Source: Pelagibius sp. (lineage in GTDB: Bacteria; Pseudomonadota; Alphaproteobacteria; Kiloniellales; Kiloniellaceae). From it: a DNA stretch of 64,000 nucleotides. The notes beneath the pieces are model-generated. The model was not told where the DNA came from. It ran no database searches and saw only the letters and a list, made by a program, of their open reading frames with translations. The first letter of the stretch is position 1. Every line of letters starts with the position of its first letter. A program made the translations under genes and the position numbers. Below, piece after piece: positions 9,706 through 18,808 of the stretch. The stretch lies in the NCBI GenBank assembly GCA_028280305.1, contig JANQMC010000004.1:1-64000 (forward strand), given 5' to 3'.

Positions 9706-11154
9706 CTATTTAAGGCCGCGAACCACCTGAATGTCCAGGTCCCGTATCTTTTTTCGCAAAGTATTTCGGTTGAGCCCCAGCAGCTTTGCCGCCCGGATCT
9801 GATTACCCCTTGTGGCGGAAAGCGAAAGTTCGATCAAGGGCCGCTCCATTTCCCGCAGAACACGGTCATAGAGCCCCGGCGCGGGCAGGTTGCCGTCATG
9901 GGCGGCGAAATAGGAACGCAGGTGATGTTCCACCGCACTGCCGAGCGACTCCGCCGGCGCCGCCACTTCCCCCGGCTCGGCAGCGTCGCCGTCACTCAAT
10001 TCCCCGGCGATAACATCGAGGCCGATCGTCTCTTGACTGTAGAGCACGGTCAGACGCCGAACCAGGTTCTCCAGTTCCCGGACATTGCCGGGCCAGGAAT
10101 AAGCCCGTAGCGCCTCCATCGCCTCGCCGTCCAGTGACTTTGCCGTCAGCCCTTCGCTTTGAGCCTCGGCAAAGAAATGGCGGACGAGTTCGGGAATGTC
10201 CTCGCTGCGTTCCCGCAAAGGCGGCAGGCGGATCGGAACGACACTGAGACGGTAGAAAAGGTCTTCGCGGAACAGTCCCTGGCGCACCATCTGGCGAAGA
10301 TCCCGATGGGTCGCTGCGATAATCCGCACCTCAGCGCGGATCGGCGTGCGTCCGCCGACCGTCGTGTATTCGCCTTCCTGAAGAACCCGCAGCAGGCGGG
10401 TTTGGGCTTCAAGCGGCATATCACCGATTTCATCAAGGAAAAGCGTGCCGCCTGCCGCCTGTTCAAAGCGCCCCGAGGAGCGGGTGGTCGCGCCGGTGAA
10501 GGCGCCTTTTTCGTGGCCGAAGAGTTCGCTTTCGATCAACTCCCGCGGGATGGCGGCCATATTCACCGCAACAAAGCTGCCACGCCGGCGCTTCCCGTAG
10601 TCGTGCAGGGCGCGGGCAGCCAGTTCCTTGCCGGTTCCCGACTCGCCATAGATCATCACCGTCAGATCGGTCGGCATCAGACGCGCAAGAACCCTGTAGA
10701 TCTCCTGCATTGCCTGAGAGCGGCCGATCAGCGGCAGTTGCTCGTCTTCCTCATCGCCCTGCTGCGACAGATTTCCCTCGCCTGTTGCGGGCTCCGAAAG
10801 CGCGCGGTTCACCACGGCCACCAGCTCACGCAGGTCAAAGGGTTTGGGCAGATACTCAAAAGCGCCGCGCTCGGTTGCCTTTACCGCCGTCAGCAAGGTG
10901 TTCTGAGCCGACATCACCAGAATGCGCAGGCTGGGCCGCAGCTTCTTGATGCGGGGAATAAGATCGAGGCCGTTCTCGTCCGGCATCACCACATCGGTGA
11001 TCACCAGATCACCCTCGCCGGCATGAACCCACTGCCAGAGGGTCGATGCGTTACCCGTCGTCCGCACCACATGCCCCTGCCGACCAAGCGCCTGGGTCAG
11101 CACCGTCCGAATGGCTTTGTCGTCATCGGCGACGAGGATCGTGGCGGCCGTCAT
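9706..11154 (-). CDS. ntrC: Nitrogen regulation response regulator NtrC
   Basis: NtrC activates sigma-54 promoters under nitrogen limitation once phosphorylated by NtrB. The 482 residues carry a receiver domain (Asp in [14 protein letters not shown]), an AAA+ domain with Walker A GESGTGKE, an intact GAFTGA loop ([10 protein letters not shown]), Walker [14 protein letters not shown], and a Fis-type DNA-binding end ([20 protein letters not shown]). Its ATG overlaps the ntrB stop as ATGA. The intact GAFTGA contrasts with the neighbouring NtrX. Confidence 0.97.
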   Translation of the reverse strand: MTAATILVADDDKAIRTVLTQALGRQGHVVRTTGNASTLWQWVHAGEGDLVITDVVMPDENGLDLIPRIKKLRPSLRILVMSAQNTLLTAVKATERGAFEYLPKPFDLRELVAVVNRALSEPATGEGNLSQQGDEEDEQLPLIGRSQAMQEIYRVLARLMPTDLTVMIYGESGTGKELAARALHDYGKRRRGSFVAVNMAAIPRELIESELFGHEKGAFTGATTRSSGRFEQAAGGTLFLDEIGDMPLEAQTRLLRVLQEGEYTTVGGRTPIRAEVRIIAATHRDLRQMVRQGLFREDLFYRLSVVPIRLPPLRERSEDIPELVRHFFAEAQSEGLTAKSLDGEAMEALRAYSWPGNVRELENLVRRLTVLYSQETIGLDVIAGELSDGDAAEPGEVAAPAESLGSAVEHHLRSYFAAHDGNLPAPGLYDRVLREMERPLIELSLSATRGNQIRAAKLLGLNRNTLRKKIRDLDIQVVRGLK

Positions 11155-12302
11155 GCGCTTTTGCCCTCCGGCGCGGCAGCGCCGGTTTCACTGTTTGAAG
11201 GAGCCATCGGCAACATCACGCGGAACGCCGTGCGCCGCGGCTTGCTGTCGAACTCGACCACCCCCCCGTGATCCCCGACAATCTTGGCAACCAATGCCAG
11301 TCCGAGGCCGCTGCCGCCAGATTTGGTGGTCACGAAAGGGTCGAAGAGATGGGGCTGCAGATCTTCAGGAATACCGGGGCCGTTGTCTTGCACGATCAGC
11401 GTAAGCGGCAGGTCGATGCGCGCGCCGCTGCCGGGCACCGCCAGACGCACACCCTGCTGATAGCGGGTTGAAAGCGTAATCTCCCCGCCGTCCTGAGGAG
11501 CCGCCTCCGCGGCATTCTTCACCAGGTTCAAAATGGCCTGGATCAGGAGGTCGCGGTTGCCATAGACCGGCGGGAGAGAGGGATCGTAAGTCTCCACGAA
11601 GCGCAGATGCCGGGCAAAACCGCTCTCCGCCAGGCGGCGGACGTGTTCCAGAACCACGTGAATGTTCACCGCCTCGCGCGCCAGGGGACGCTGGTCGGAG
11701 AACATCTCCATGCGATCCACCAGGGCCACGATTCGATCCGCCTCCTCGCAGATCAGGCGGGTCAACTGATGATCTTCCGGGTCTGCATTCTGTTCCAGCA
11801 GCTGCGCCGCACCGCGAATTCCCGACAAGGGGTTCTTGACCTCATGCGCCAGCATTGCCGCCATGGCCGTCACCGACCGAGCAGCATTGCGATGAACCAG
11901 TTGGTGATCGATCTTGCGGGCGATGGAACGTTCGTGGATCGACACGACGACACTGCCGGGCAGGTCCGTCATGACCGCCGCGTCGATGGAGACGAAGTGA
12001 GAACCGATTTTGGGACTTGAGAGGGTCACACCGCTTTCCGAGACGGAGTGGCCGCCATCGCGCACCTGCTGAACCAAGCCAACGACAGGGCTGTCTTCAG
12101 ACAACAGGCTGAGCAGCGGGCGGCCGACCAGACTGTTGCGCGACGAGGCAAAGAACTGCTCGGTCGCCTGGTTCACAAAACTGATATGCCCCTCGGCATC
12201 GACAACAAAAAGCGGGACGGAAAGCGCTGTCAGGACGGCCGCAGAGTCCGGCAATCCGCCATTCAGGTTTCCGGTCGCAAGGACTTCCGATGCCCGCGCC
12301 AT
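11151..12302 (-). CDS. ntrB: Nitrogen regulation sensor kinase NtrB
   Basis: NtrB is a cytosolic histidine kinase/phosphatase that, with PII proteins, sets NtrC phosphorylation. The 383-residue product has a PAS domain (about 25-130), the H-box [19 protein letters not shown] and an ATPase domain ([25 protein letters not shown]). No membrane segments are seen, as expected. The ATG at 12302 touches the dusB stop (TGATG), so it is probably translated by coupling with dusB; an in-frame GTG lies one codon upstream. This nifR3-ntrB arrangement is typical of the class. Confidence 0.96.
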   Translation of the reverse strand: MARASEVLATGNLNGGLPDSAAVLTALSVPLFVVDAEGHISFVNQATEQFFASSRNSLVGRPLLSLLSEDSPVVGLVQQVRDGGHSVSESGVTLSSPKIGSHFVSIDAAVMTDLPGSVVVSIHERSIARKIDHQLVHRNAARSVTAMAAMLAHEVKNPLSGIRGAAQLLEQNADPEDHQLTRLICEEADRIVALVDRMEMFSDQRPLAREAVNIHVVLEHVRRLAESGFARHLRFVETYDPSLPPVYGNRDLLIQAILNLVKNAAEAAPQDGGEITLSTRYQQGVRLAVPGSGARIDLPLTLIVQDNGPGIPEDLQPHLFDPFVTTKSGGSGLGLALVAKIVGDHGGVVEFDSKPRRTAFRVMLPMAPSNSETGAAAPEGKSA

Positions 12303-13300
12303 CACGCCGCCCTCGGCAAGAGAGCAGGCTCGAAGAGCTTGTGGATCAGGTCTTTGACCCGCTCCGGCTCATCCTCGCGATTGGCGGCGGCGCGGAACTC
12401 GGCAGCACCCTCCAGCCCTTTCGAGTACCAGCCGAGGTGCTTGCGTGCGATGCGCACCCCGGTGCGCGCGCCATAAAGCGTCAAAAGACCCTCGTAGTGC
12501 TCCAGCATTACCGCGATACGTTGGGCGAGCGGCGGATCGGCCGGCAGGGTTCCGTCACGCAAGTAGTCGATCACCTGCCGCGGAAACCAGGGGCGTCCAT
12601 AGGCGCCACGGCCGACCATCACGCCGTCGGCCCCGGAACGCGCAAGCGCTTCCGCCGCGTCCCGCACGCCGGTGATGTCGCCGTTCACGACAACCGGAAG
12701 GCCGACCGCGTCTTTGACTTCGCCGACGAAATCCCAGTCCGCCTCCCCGGAATACTTCTGACAGCGGGTGCGGCCGTGGACCGTGAGCATCTTTACACCG
12801 CAGTCCTCGGCAATCCTGGCAATGACCGGGGCGTTGCGGTTTTCCAGGTTCCAGCCGGTGCGCATTTTCACCGTCACCGGCAGGTCGACCGCCTTCACCA
12901 CCGCCGCCATGATCGCGCCGGAAAGGCGCTCGTCCTGCATGATCGCCGAGCCGCAGGCCTTATTGGTCACCTTTTTGGCCGGGCAACCGAAATTGATATC
13001 GATGATGGCGGCCCCGCGGTCGGCGTTCAGTTTCGCCGCCTCGGCCATGACTTCGGGGTCGCTGCCGGCAAGCTGGACGGAAAGCGGAAATTCCTCGGCA
13101 CAGGAGCCGGACATCTTGCGGGACTCTTTCACCGATTCCTGCATCTGGCGGATCATCGCCTGACTGGCGATCATCTCCGACACCACGAGACCGGCGCCGA
13201 AGCGTTTCACCAGACCGCGAAAAACCTGATCCGTAACCCCCGACATGGGGGCGAGAATCACGGGATCCTCGATCTGCAGATTTCCGATGGCAAAGGCCAT
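12302..13300 (-). CDS. dusB: tRNA-dihydrouridine synthase DusB (NifR3)
   Basis: This flavoprotein reduces uridine to dihydrouridine in tRNA. The 332 residues form the Dus TIM barrel: [12 protein letters not shown] at the FMN end, [19 protein letters not shown] with the catalytic cysteine, [23 protein letters not shown] and [13 protein letters not shown], with the helical C-terminal domain afterwards. It is the first gene of the dusB-ntrBC-ntrYX block. A pair of palindromic repeats fills the 292 bases upstream, so the ntr operon promoter must lie within or beside them. Confidence 0.96.
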   Translation of the reverse strand: MAFAIGNLQIEDPVILAPMSGVTDQVFRGLVKRFGAGLVVSEMIASQAMIRQMQESVKESRKMSGSCAEEFPLSVQLAGSDPEVMAEAAKLNADRGAAIIDINFGCPAKKVTNKACGSAIMQDERLSGAIMAAVVKAVDLPVTVKMRTGWNLENRNAPVIARIAEDCGVKMLTVHGRTRCQKYSGEADWDFVGEVKDAVGLPVVVNGDITGVRDAAEALARSGADGVMVGRGAYGRPWFPRQVIDYLRDGTLPADPPLAQRIAVMLEHYEGLLTLYGARTGVRIARKHLGWYSKGLEGAAEFRAAANREDEPERVKDLIHKLFEPALLPRAA

Positions 13301-13409
13301 GATGCGGCTACTCCCCGAACCGGCCCGCCGGGCCGGCGCAAACCAATCCCCAGTGGCACCTCAAAAAAGCCGGTGCCGCCCGGGCGCAGGGAATGATGCA
13401 CAATTATTG

Positions 13410-13493
13410 GGCGCTGTCACGCCGAATAGCCGGTTTTGGGCGGATTCTGATAATGACTGCCCGCAAAACGGGCAATTCGGCGTGAGGAGCGCC
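13410..13493. repeat. Large imperfect palindrome upstream of dusB
   Basis: The outer arms GGCGCTGTCACGCCGAA (left) and TTCGGCGTGAGGAGCGCC (right) pair almost completely. Inner segments GGTTTTGGGC and GCCCGCAAAAC extend the stem, with a short AT-rich centre (GATTCTGATAATGAC). It could be a mobile palindromic unit, a regulatory hairpin of the dusB-ntr transcript, or a terminator of the gene upstream. No coding potential is seen. Confidence 0.7.
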
Positions 13494-13527
13494 GAAAAGG
13501 ACACTAAATCAAGAGTTTCTCTAGAAT

Positions 13528-13576
13528 GGGTAACGTTTTGTCAGAACCACTTACTGGTTTCGACAAAGCATTACCC
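13528..13576. repeat. Palindromic intergenic repeat, copy 1
   Basis: GGGTAA (13528-13533) pairs with TTACCC (13571-13576), and the inner GTTTTGTCAGAACCAC pairs imperfectly with GGTTTCGACAAAGC around a TTACT centre. The core resembles the palindrome at 41679-41738, which has GTTTTGACGAAACCAC and GTGGCTTCGCCAAAAC, so the two appear to be members of one dispersed family. It ends 17 bases before the stop codon of the next gene. Confidence 0.65.
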
Positions 13577-13592
13577 GCTCTACATCCAGCGG

Positions 13593-14390
13593 TCAGAGCA
13601 GATAGTCCGTCACAAACTTCACGCCGGGATAGGCGAGTGTGATCAGCAGGTAGGCGATGAGCACCAGCCGCGCCGCCCGTCGCCCGCGCAGGCCGCTGCG
13701 ATGGTGCAGAAACAGCAGAGCCGCAATGACGATGAAGGCCAGAACCGAGAGCAGGGTCTTGTGATCAACGGCCAGAACCGTACCGGATGAGACGTAGAGC
13801 TTGGCGATGCCCGTTGCGATCCCCAACCCCAGCACCACCTCTGCTGCGGCCAGAAGCCTCAGCACCAGCCACTCCGCATCGCTGACAGAGGGCAGCATGC
13901 GGGTGAAACCGCTGGGTTTGCGGCGCTTCAGGGCCCCTTCTTGTATGAAAGCGGCGGCAGCCGCCACCGCCGCAAGGGTGCAGAGCGCGTAGGTCGCAAC
14001 CGACACGGCGATATGAACGGCCAGCCAGGCGTCCAGCGGCGTGCTGAGCCCCAGTTCGGCGCTGAGCGGCGACAATCCAGTGCCCAGAGCACCCAACAGG
14101 AAGGCATAGGGCAGCAGCAGCGGCGCCAAGCGCGCCGCCGAAGGAGCCAAGACCACCACCAGGGCGAAAAGCGCCAGGGAAACGGCCACTGCCAGCCATA
14201 GAGCGGCCGGCAAACTGCTTTCCCAATGCCCCGTCAAGGCTGTCAGGCTATAGCCCAGCGGCCCGGCGATGGCCGCGGCGAGCAACAGCCAGAACAGAAG
14301 GTCGGCCTTCGCCATCCGCCGGGCGAAGGGCAGCAGGGTCGCCGGCACAAGGGAAACCAGCGCGGAGAGGGAGAGTGCCAAGGTGCTCAT
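13593..14390 (-). CDS. CcsA/YpjD-like inner membrane protein
   Basis: This 265-residue polytopic membrane protein has about eight hydrophobic segments. It resembles the cytochrome c assembly (CcsA/CcmC, HemX/YpjD) family: the conserved LAVHIAVSVATYALCTLAAV segment near residue 125 with a candidate haem-ligand histidine, and the DHKTLLSVLAFIVIAALLFLHH stretch near residue 210. The family's WWD loop is not evident, so haem handling is uncertain. It is divergent from ispDF and upstream of dusB on the same strand, separated from dusB by palindromic repeats. Confidence 0.8.
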   Translation of the reverse strand: MSTLALSLSALVSLVPATLLPFARRMAKADLLFWLLLAAAIAGPLGYSLTALTGHWESSLPAALWLAVAVSLALFALVVVLAPSAARLAPLLLPYAFLLGALGTGLSPLSAELGLSTPLDAWLAVHIAVSVATYALCTLAAVAAAAAFIQEGALKRRKPSGFTRMLPSVSDAEWLVLRLLAAAEVVLGLGIATGIAKLYVSSGTVLAVDHKTLLSVLAFIVIAALLFLHHRSGLRGRRAARLVLIAYLLITLAYPGVKFVTDYLL

Positions 14391-14528
14391 ATCCCTCTAT
14401 ATATCACCTCGCGGCCAAGCCACCAGCGCCATGAAAGTGTTTCCAAGAACCCCGTCCAGGCTCTAGTCTCGCCGCAATCGGAATTCGGAGTCCTTTGACC
14501 GGGACGCGTATCGCAGAGAGCCTACCAC

Positions 14529-15692
14529 GTGACAACCGCAGCAGCGCTGATCGTCGCCGCCGGCAGAGGCCAGCGCTTCGGCAGCAAGCTTCCCAAACAA
14601 TACGCGGAACTCGGTGGCGTTCCGGTCCTGCGCCACAGTCTGCTGACCTTCCTGGCCCACCCGCAGATCAACCGGGTCGGGGTCGTCATCCATCCCGACG
14701 ACCGCGATCTCTACGACCGGGCGGCCGAGGGGCTGAGCCTGGAACAACCGGTCGCCGGGGGCGACAGCCGCCAGGCCTCGGTGCGCCTCGGCCTGGAAAG
14801 CCTGGCGGCGGACCCGCCTGACCTCGTGCTCATCCACGACGGCGCCAGGCCTTTTGTCAGCCAGATTGCCATCGGCCGGGTACTCGATGCCCTGCAGCGC
14901 AGCCCGGGGGCGATTGCCGCCCAGCCGGTCGTTGACACCCTGAAGCGCGGCCAGGACGGCTGCGTCGCCGGGACCCAGGACCGCAACGGTCTCTGGCGGG
15001 CCCAAACCCCCCAGGGGTTTCGCTACAGCGAGATCGCCGAAGCGCACCGTGCCGCCGCCCACAAAAACTTGACCGATGACGCGGCGGTAGCCGAATTAGC
15101 AGGCCTGCCGGTGGCGCTGGTGGAAGGCGGCCAGGAAAACATGAAGGTGACCACCCAGGAAGATCTGGACGGCGCCGAACGCTGGCTGCGCGGCGCCGTC
15201 GCTTTCGAGACCCGGGTCGGCCAGGGTTTCGATGTCCACGCCTTCGGTCCCGGCGATCACGTGACCCTCTGCGGTCTGCGCATCGATCACGATGCCGCGC
15301 TGGTCGGCCACTCCGATGCCGACGTCGGCCTGCATGCCCTGACCGATGCCATCCTGGGCGCCCTGGGGGCCGGCGATATCGGCAGCCACTTCCCGCCCAG
15401 CGATCCGCAGTGGAAGGGAACGGACTCCGCCGTCTTCATCACCCATGCCCGCGACATGGTGAGCGCGCGTGGCGGCCGTATCAATCACGTCGACGTCACG
15501 CTGATCTGCGAGCGACCCAAGATCGGCCCGCACCGGGATGCCATGGTGGCGCGGCTTGCCGAATTGCTGCAGCTCTCCGAAGACCGCATCAGCGTGAAGG
15601 CCACCACCACCGAGAAGCTGGGATATCTCGGGCGCGGCGAAGGCATGGCCGCCCAGGCCATGGCCACCCTTTCACTCCCTCTTGGAAGATAG
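14529..15692 (+). CDS. ispDF: Bifunctional IspD/IspF isoprenoid enzyme
   Basis: This fusion carries two steps of the MEP pathway: 2-C-methylerythritol 4-phosphate cytidylyltransferase (IspD) and MEcPP synthase (IspF). The 387 residues divide at about 228. The N-terminal part has AALIVAAGRGQRFGSKLPKQ, LIHDGARPF and the closing KVTTQEDL. The C-terminal part begins RVGQGFDVHAFGPGD and has the metal histidines in GHSDADVGLHALTDAILGA. Translation starts at GTG. The fusion is typical of alphaproteobacteria. It leads a plus-strand run with pgpA, cinA and a CPBP protein. Confidence 0.96.
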   Translation: MTTAAALIVAAGRGQRFGSKLPKQYAELGGVPVLRHSLLTFLAHPQINRVGVVIHPDDRDLYDRAAEGLSLEQPVAGGDSRQASVRLGLESLAADPPDLVLIHDGARPFVSQIAIGRVLDALQRSPGAIAAQPVVDTLKRGQDGCVAGTQDRNGLWRAQTPQGFRYSEIAEAHRAAAHKNLTDDAAVAELAGLPVALVEGGQENMKVTTQEDLDGAERWLRGAVAFETRVGQGFDVHAFGPGDHVTLCGLRIDHDAALVGHSDADVGLHALTDAILGALGAGDIGSHFPPSDPQWKGTDSAVFITHARDMVSARGGRINHVDVTLICERPKIGPHRDAMVARLAELLQLSEDRISVKATTTEKLGYLGRGEGMAAQAMATLSLPLGR

Positions 15693-15695
15693 CCT

Positions 15696-16172
15696 ATGGC
15701 CGGCCCCTCGCCGTGGCTGCCGTCTTCGCTGCTCGCCACCTGGTTCGGCAGCGGGCTGTTGCCGGGGGCGCCGGGGACCTGGGGCTCGCTGGCCGCCCTG
15801 CCCTTCGGTCTGGTCATTCTCTGGCTCGGCGGTCCCATCGCCCTGGCCCTGGCCGCGGCCCTGATCTTCGCGCTCGGGCTCTGGGCCTCGGCGGTCTATC
15901 AGCGCGGGCTCGACCGCAAGGACCCTGGTGAGATCGTGGTTGACGAGGTTGCCGGGCAGTGGCTGGCGCTCCTGCCGACGGCGCTCGATCCTCTCGGCGT
16001 CGTCCTCGCCTTTGTGTTCTTCCGTCTCTTCGACATCCTGAAGCCCTGGCCGGCCAGTTGGGCCGACCGCGCGCTCTCCGGCGCGCCGGGCATCATGCTG
16101 GACGACATCTTCGCCGGCCTCTATGCCGCCGCGGCCACCTACGGCGCCCTTTGGCTCTGGAGCCAGGCATGA
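15696..16172 (+). CDS. pgpA: Phosphatidylglycerophosphatase A
   Basis: This membrane enzyme removes phosphate from phosphatidylglycerol phosphate. The 158 residues show the PgpA signature: FGSGLLPGAPGTWGSLAALP near the start, DPGEIVVDEVAGQWLALL in the middle, and FRLFDILKPWPA towards the end, with several hydrophobic helices. It begins three bases after ispDF and its stop overlaps the cinA start (ATGA), so the three genes look co-translated. Confidence 0.94.
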   Translation: MAGPSPWLPSSLLATWFGSGLLPGAPGTWGSLAALPFGLVILWLGGPIALALAAALIFALGLWASAVYQRGLDRKDPGEIVVDEVAGQWLALLPTALDPLGVVLAFVFFRLFDILKPWPASWADRALSGAPGIMLDDIFAGLYAAAATYGALWLWSQA

Positions 16173-16660
16173 CCTTCGACGTTACGTTGTTGGAAAACGC
16201 TGAGGCACTGCTGGCACTCTGCCGCGATAAGGGCCTGCAGATCGCCACAGCAGAATCCTGCACCGGCGGTCTGATCGCCGGTTGCCTGACCGAAATCGCC
16301 GGGTCCTCCGACGTGGTGGAGCGCGGCTTCGTCACCTATTCCAACGCAGCAAAGAACGAGATGCTGGGCGTTCCCGCCGACATGATCGAAACCCATGGCG
16401 CCGTCAGCGCCGAGGTGGCCGAGGCTATGGCCCGGGGCACACTCGACCGATCCCACGCCGACCTCGCCGTCTCCGCCACCGGCATCGCCGGGCCCAGCGG
16501 CGCGACGCCGAACAAGCCTGTCGGTCTCATCTATCTCGGCATTGCCCGGCGCGGCGGTCCGGTCCGGGCAGATCGTTTCGTCTTCCCTGGGGACCGCGAG
16601 GCCGTGCGGATCGCCACCGTCGTCGAGGCGCTGCGGTTGCTACGCGAGGCAGCGGGCTAG
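16169..16660 (+). CDS. CinA C-terminal domain protein, nicotinamide-nucleotide amidohydrolase
   Basis: A stand-alone 163-residue CinA C-terminal (PncC-type) domain, which deamidates NMN in NAD salvage. Motifs include TAESCTGGLIAGCLTEIAGSS near residue 28, GFVTYSNAAKNEMLGVP and SATGIAGPSGAT. The N-terminal molybdopterin-binding-like domain of full CinA is absent, as in PncC-type proteins. The ATG at 16169 overlaps the pgpA stop by four bases, which decides the start. Confidence 0.93.
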   Translation: MTFDVTLLENAEALLALCRDKGLQIATAESCTGGLIAGCLTEIAGSSDVVERGFVTYSNAAKNEMLGVPADMIETHGAVSAEVAEAMARGTLDRSHADLAVSATGIAGPSGATPNKPVGLIYLGIARRGGPVRADRFVFPGDREAVRIATVVEALRLLREAAG

Positions 16661-17395
16661 GTGCTCTTTCCACCCCGCGCCAACGAACGGCCGCTACCGG
16701 CTGTCACCCTCTGGGACGTGATCCTGCTGCTGGTGATCTTCATGGTCGTGGCGGTTGTGCTCGCCAGCCAGATCGACCGGCTTGCCGCGCTCTTCGGTCC
16801 CGACCTGTCGTTGAACGGCCTGCTGCCTTTGATGCTGCTGCAGTCCCTGGTGCCGGTCCTGCTGGTGCATCTGCTGATCGTGAAGCGGCGCGGCATCACC
16901 TGGGCCGATCTCGGCTTCCGCCCGGCGGACCCCGCTTGGTACCGTTTATCGCTTGCCGCCGGCCTGCTCTGCGTGCCGCTGGTCGCCGGTTCCCGCTTGC
17001 TCTTCGAGCCCCTGTTCGGCGAGGACTTCGAAAACCCGCAGGTCGCTCTGCTGAGCCCTGAGGAATTCACCTGGACCGGTTTCCTGGCCACCCTCTTCGT
17101 CGTCGCCGCCCTGGCGCCGCTGATCGAGGAAATCCTCTTTCGGGGCCTGCTGTTTCCCCTGCTGCGCCGCTGGATGCGCTTCCTCTTCGCTGCCCTTATC
17201 AGCGGCCTCTGCTTCGCGCTGCTGCACCAGATCGTGCCGCTGATCCCGGCCTTCCTGATCATGGGGATTGTGCTGGCCGCAGCCCGAGAATACAGCGGCT
17301 CCCTCTGGCCGCCGATGATCATCCACGGCCTCTTCAACGCCCTCAACGTCACCACTCTCTACACCGTCATCGCCCTGGAGGGCGGGGGCTTCTGA
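16661..17395 (+). CDS. CPBP-family intramembrane metalloprotease
   Basis: This membrane protein of the CPBP (CAAX protease and bacteriocin-processing) family has 244 residues and about seven hydrophobic segments. The family motif EEILFRGLLFPLLRRW (glutamates near residue 161) and the later LCFALLHQIVPLIPAF (histidine) provide the predicted catalytic residues. It starts with GTG immediately after the cinA stop codon. Its target is unknown. Its 3' end overlaps the end of the convergent thrS-like gene by 37 bases. Confidence 0.88.
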   Translation: MLFPPRANERPLPAVTLWDVILLLVIFMVVAVVLASQIDRLAALFGPDLSLNGLLPLMLLQSLVPVLLVHLLIVKRRGITWADLGFRPADPAWYRLSLAAGLLCVPLVAGSRLLFEPLFGEDFENPQVALLSPEEFTWTGFLATLFVVAALAPLIEEILFRGLLFPLLRRWMRFLFAALISGLCFALLHQIVPLIPAFLIMGIVLAAAREYSGSLWPPMIIHGLFNALNVTTLYTVIALEGGGF

Positions 17396-18576
17396 AGCTC
17401 ATGACTCCTGAGGAGTTCCACAAGCTTCGCCACGGGCAACACCTCCGACTCACCATCGTCGCGGCGCAGCGAAACAGCCTTCCCTGCGGCCTCGCTTGAA
17501 CCGACAACAGCAAAACGCGGAATGCCCAACTGCCGCGCATCGACGATCTTCTTGGCGAGGCGTTCGGGACGGAGATCGGTCACGGCGCGGAAGCCTTCAG
17601 CGCTCAAGTCAGCGGCAACCTCCTCGGCATAGTCAACCTGCGCCGGGCCGATGGAGGCGACGACAACCTGATCCGGCGCGAGCCAGAAGGGCAGCTTGCC
17701 GGCGTGGTGTTCCAGGAGCACGCCCATGAAGCGCTCGATACTTCCGAGCACCGCCTGGTGCAGCATCACCGGGCGGCGCTGCTTTCCGCCGCTGTCCGTG
17801 TAAGCGGCGTCCAGCCGCTCCGGCATAACCATGTCGATCTGGATGGTACCGCACTGCCAAGCGCGGCCCTTGTTGTCGCGCAACACGAACTCCAGCTTGG
17901 GCCCGTAGAAGGCGCCCTCCCCCGGCTGCAGTTTGAAGTCCAGGCCCGCCGCCGTCGCGGCGACCGCCAGCATATCCTCCGCCCGGTCCCAGACCGCGTC
18001 CTCGCCCGCGCGCTCCGCCGGGCGCGTGGAAAGGCCGACGGCGACGTCGTCGAAACCGAAGCGGGCGTAGATCGCCTTCAGCAGACGGCAGAACTTTGCC
18101 ACCTCGTCCTCCACCTGTTCTTCCAGGCAGAAGATGTGGGCGTCGTCCTGCACGAAGGCCCGCGTGCGCATCAGGCCGAGCAGTGCGCCGGAGGGCTCGT
18201 TGCGCATACAGGCGCCGAACTCGCAGTAGCGCAGCGGCAGATCCCGGAAAGAGCGCAGGCGGCTCTTGAAGACCTGCACATGGCCGGGACAGCTCATGGG
18301 CTTGAGCGCTTTCTGCTGCTCGCCGTCCTCGAAGACGAACATCGCCTCGGAAAACTTCTGCCAGTGACCGCTCGCCTCCCAGAGGGCCCGGTCAAGCAGT
18401 TGCGGCGTGCGCAGCTCAGCGAAACCGGCGGCCTGCATGTGGCGGCGGATCTCCGCTTCGATCAGTTGATAGACGGCAAAGCCGCGGGGATGCCAGAAGA
18501 TCATCCCCGGCCCCTCTTCCTGCTGATGGAAAAGGTCCATGCGCCGGGCGATAACCCGGTGATCCTGTTCTTCCAT
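17359..18576 (-). CDS. thrS: Threonyl-tRNA synthetase, catalytic core and anticodon domain only
   Basis: A class II synthetase predicted to charge tRNA-Thr. The 405-residue product starts at MEEQDHRVIARRMDLFHQQE, corresponding to the catalytic domain of standard ThrRS (about 640 aa); the TGS and editing domains are missing. The zinc ligands are kept: Cys in MSCPGHVQVF, His in DDAHIFC and His in VMLHQAVLGSIERF; motif 2 is RNEPSGALLGLMR. The anticodon domain (FAVVGSSEAAGK) is complete. The ATG at 18576 follows a GAGAGGACAGGAC ribosome site. A Thr-rich leader peptide and terminator upstream suggest control by threonyl-tRNA supply. It may be a second ThrRS or one relying on separate editing. Confidence 0.9.
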   Translation of the reverse strand: MEEQDHRVIARRMDLFHQQEEGPGMIFWHPRGFAVYQLIEAEIRRHMQAAGFAELRTPQLLDRALWEASGHWQKFSEAMFVFEDGEQQKALKPMSCPGHVQVFKSRLRSFRDLPLRYCEFGACMRNEPSGALLGLMRTRAFVQDDAHIFCLEEQVEDEVAKFCRLLKAIYARFGFDDVAVGLSTRPAERAGEDAVWDRAEDMLAVAATAAGLDFKLQPGEGAFYGPKLEFVLRDNKGRAWQCGTIQIDMVMPERLDAAYTDSGGKQRRPVMLHQAVLGSIERFMGVLLEHHAGKLPFWLAPDQVVVASIGPAQVDYAEEVAADLSAEGFRAVTDLRPERLAKKIVDARQLGIPRFAVVGSSEAAGKAVSLRRDDGESEVLPVAKLVELLRSHELQKPPPSRAMTV

Positions 18577-18630
18577 TGTCCTGTCCTCTCGCAAAGCGGC
18601 GGAGCCTGCCGGATCGGACGGAGACCGGAA

Positions 18631-18664
18631 AACCAAAAGGCCCCGTCCGAATGGCGGGGCCCCT
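18631..18664 (-). terminator. Attenuator terminator upstream of thrS
   Basis: On the minus strand a GC-rich hairpin (GGCCCCG, nine-base loop, CGGGGCC) is followed directly by TTTTGGTTTT. It lies between the Thr-rich leader ORF and the thrS start. Its 5' arm contains CCCGC (within 18653-18659), which can also pair with GCGGG at 18711-18715 of the leader, giving an antiterminator. Confidence 0.8.
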
Positions 18665-18686
18665 TGGGTGTTCTATGGTGCTGAAA

Positions 18687-18767
18687 TCAGCGCGACAAAA
18701 CCCCTCGCGGCCCGCCGTTGCGGGTCGTGGTGGTGGTAGTCGCGGTAGTGACAGCGATGTTTCTCAT
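18687..18767 (-). CDS. Threonine-rich leader peptide of a transcription attenuator
   Basis: A 26-codon ORF beginning MRNIAVTTATTTTTTRNGG has eight Thr codons in nine consecutive positions (codons 7-15, one Ala). An AAGG ribosome site lies a few bases before the ATG. Right after the Thr run the RNA can form CCCGC-AACG-GCGGG (18711-18724); the freed GCGGG is complementary to CCCGC in the 5' arm of the downstream terminator. A ribosome stalled on Thr codons would cover the first CCCGC, release GCGGG, and prevent terminator formation. The layout parallels E. coli thrL and pheM, but here the regulated gene is a ThrRS. Confidence 0.85.
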   Translation of the reverse strand: MRNIAVTTATTTTTTRNGGPRGVLSR

Positions 18768-18808
18768 GAACCTTAGATAACCGATCCAGGTTAAAAAACC
18801 AAGACCGC

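Noticed and set aside
18577..18800. T-box riboswitch before thrS
   Set aside because: No specifier loop or T-box consensus (TGGNACCGCG) is present, and the Thr-rich ORF with competing stems explains the region.
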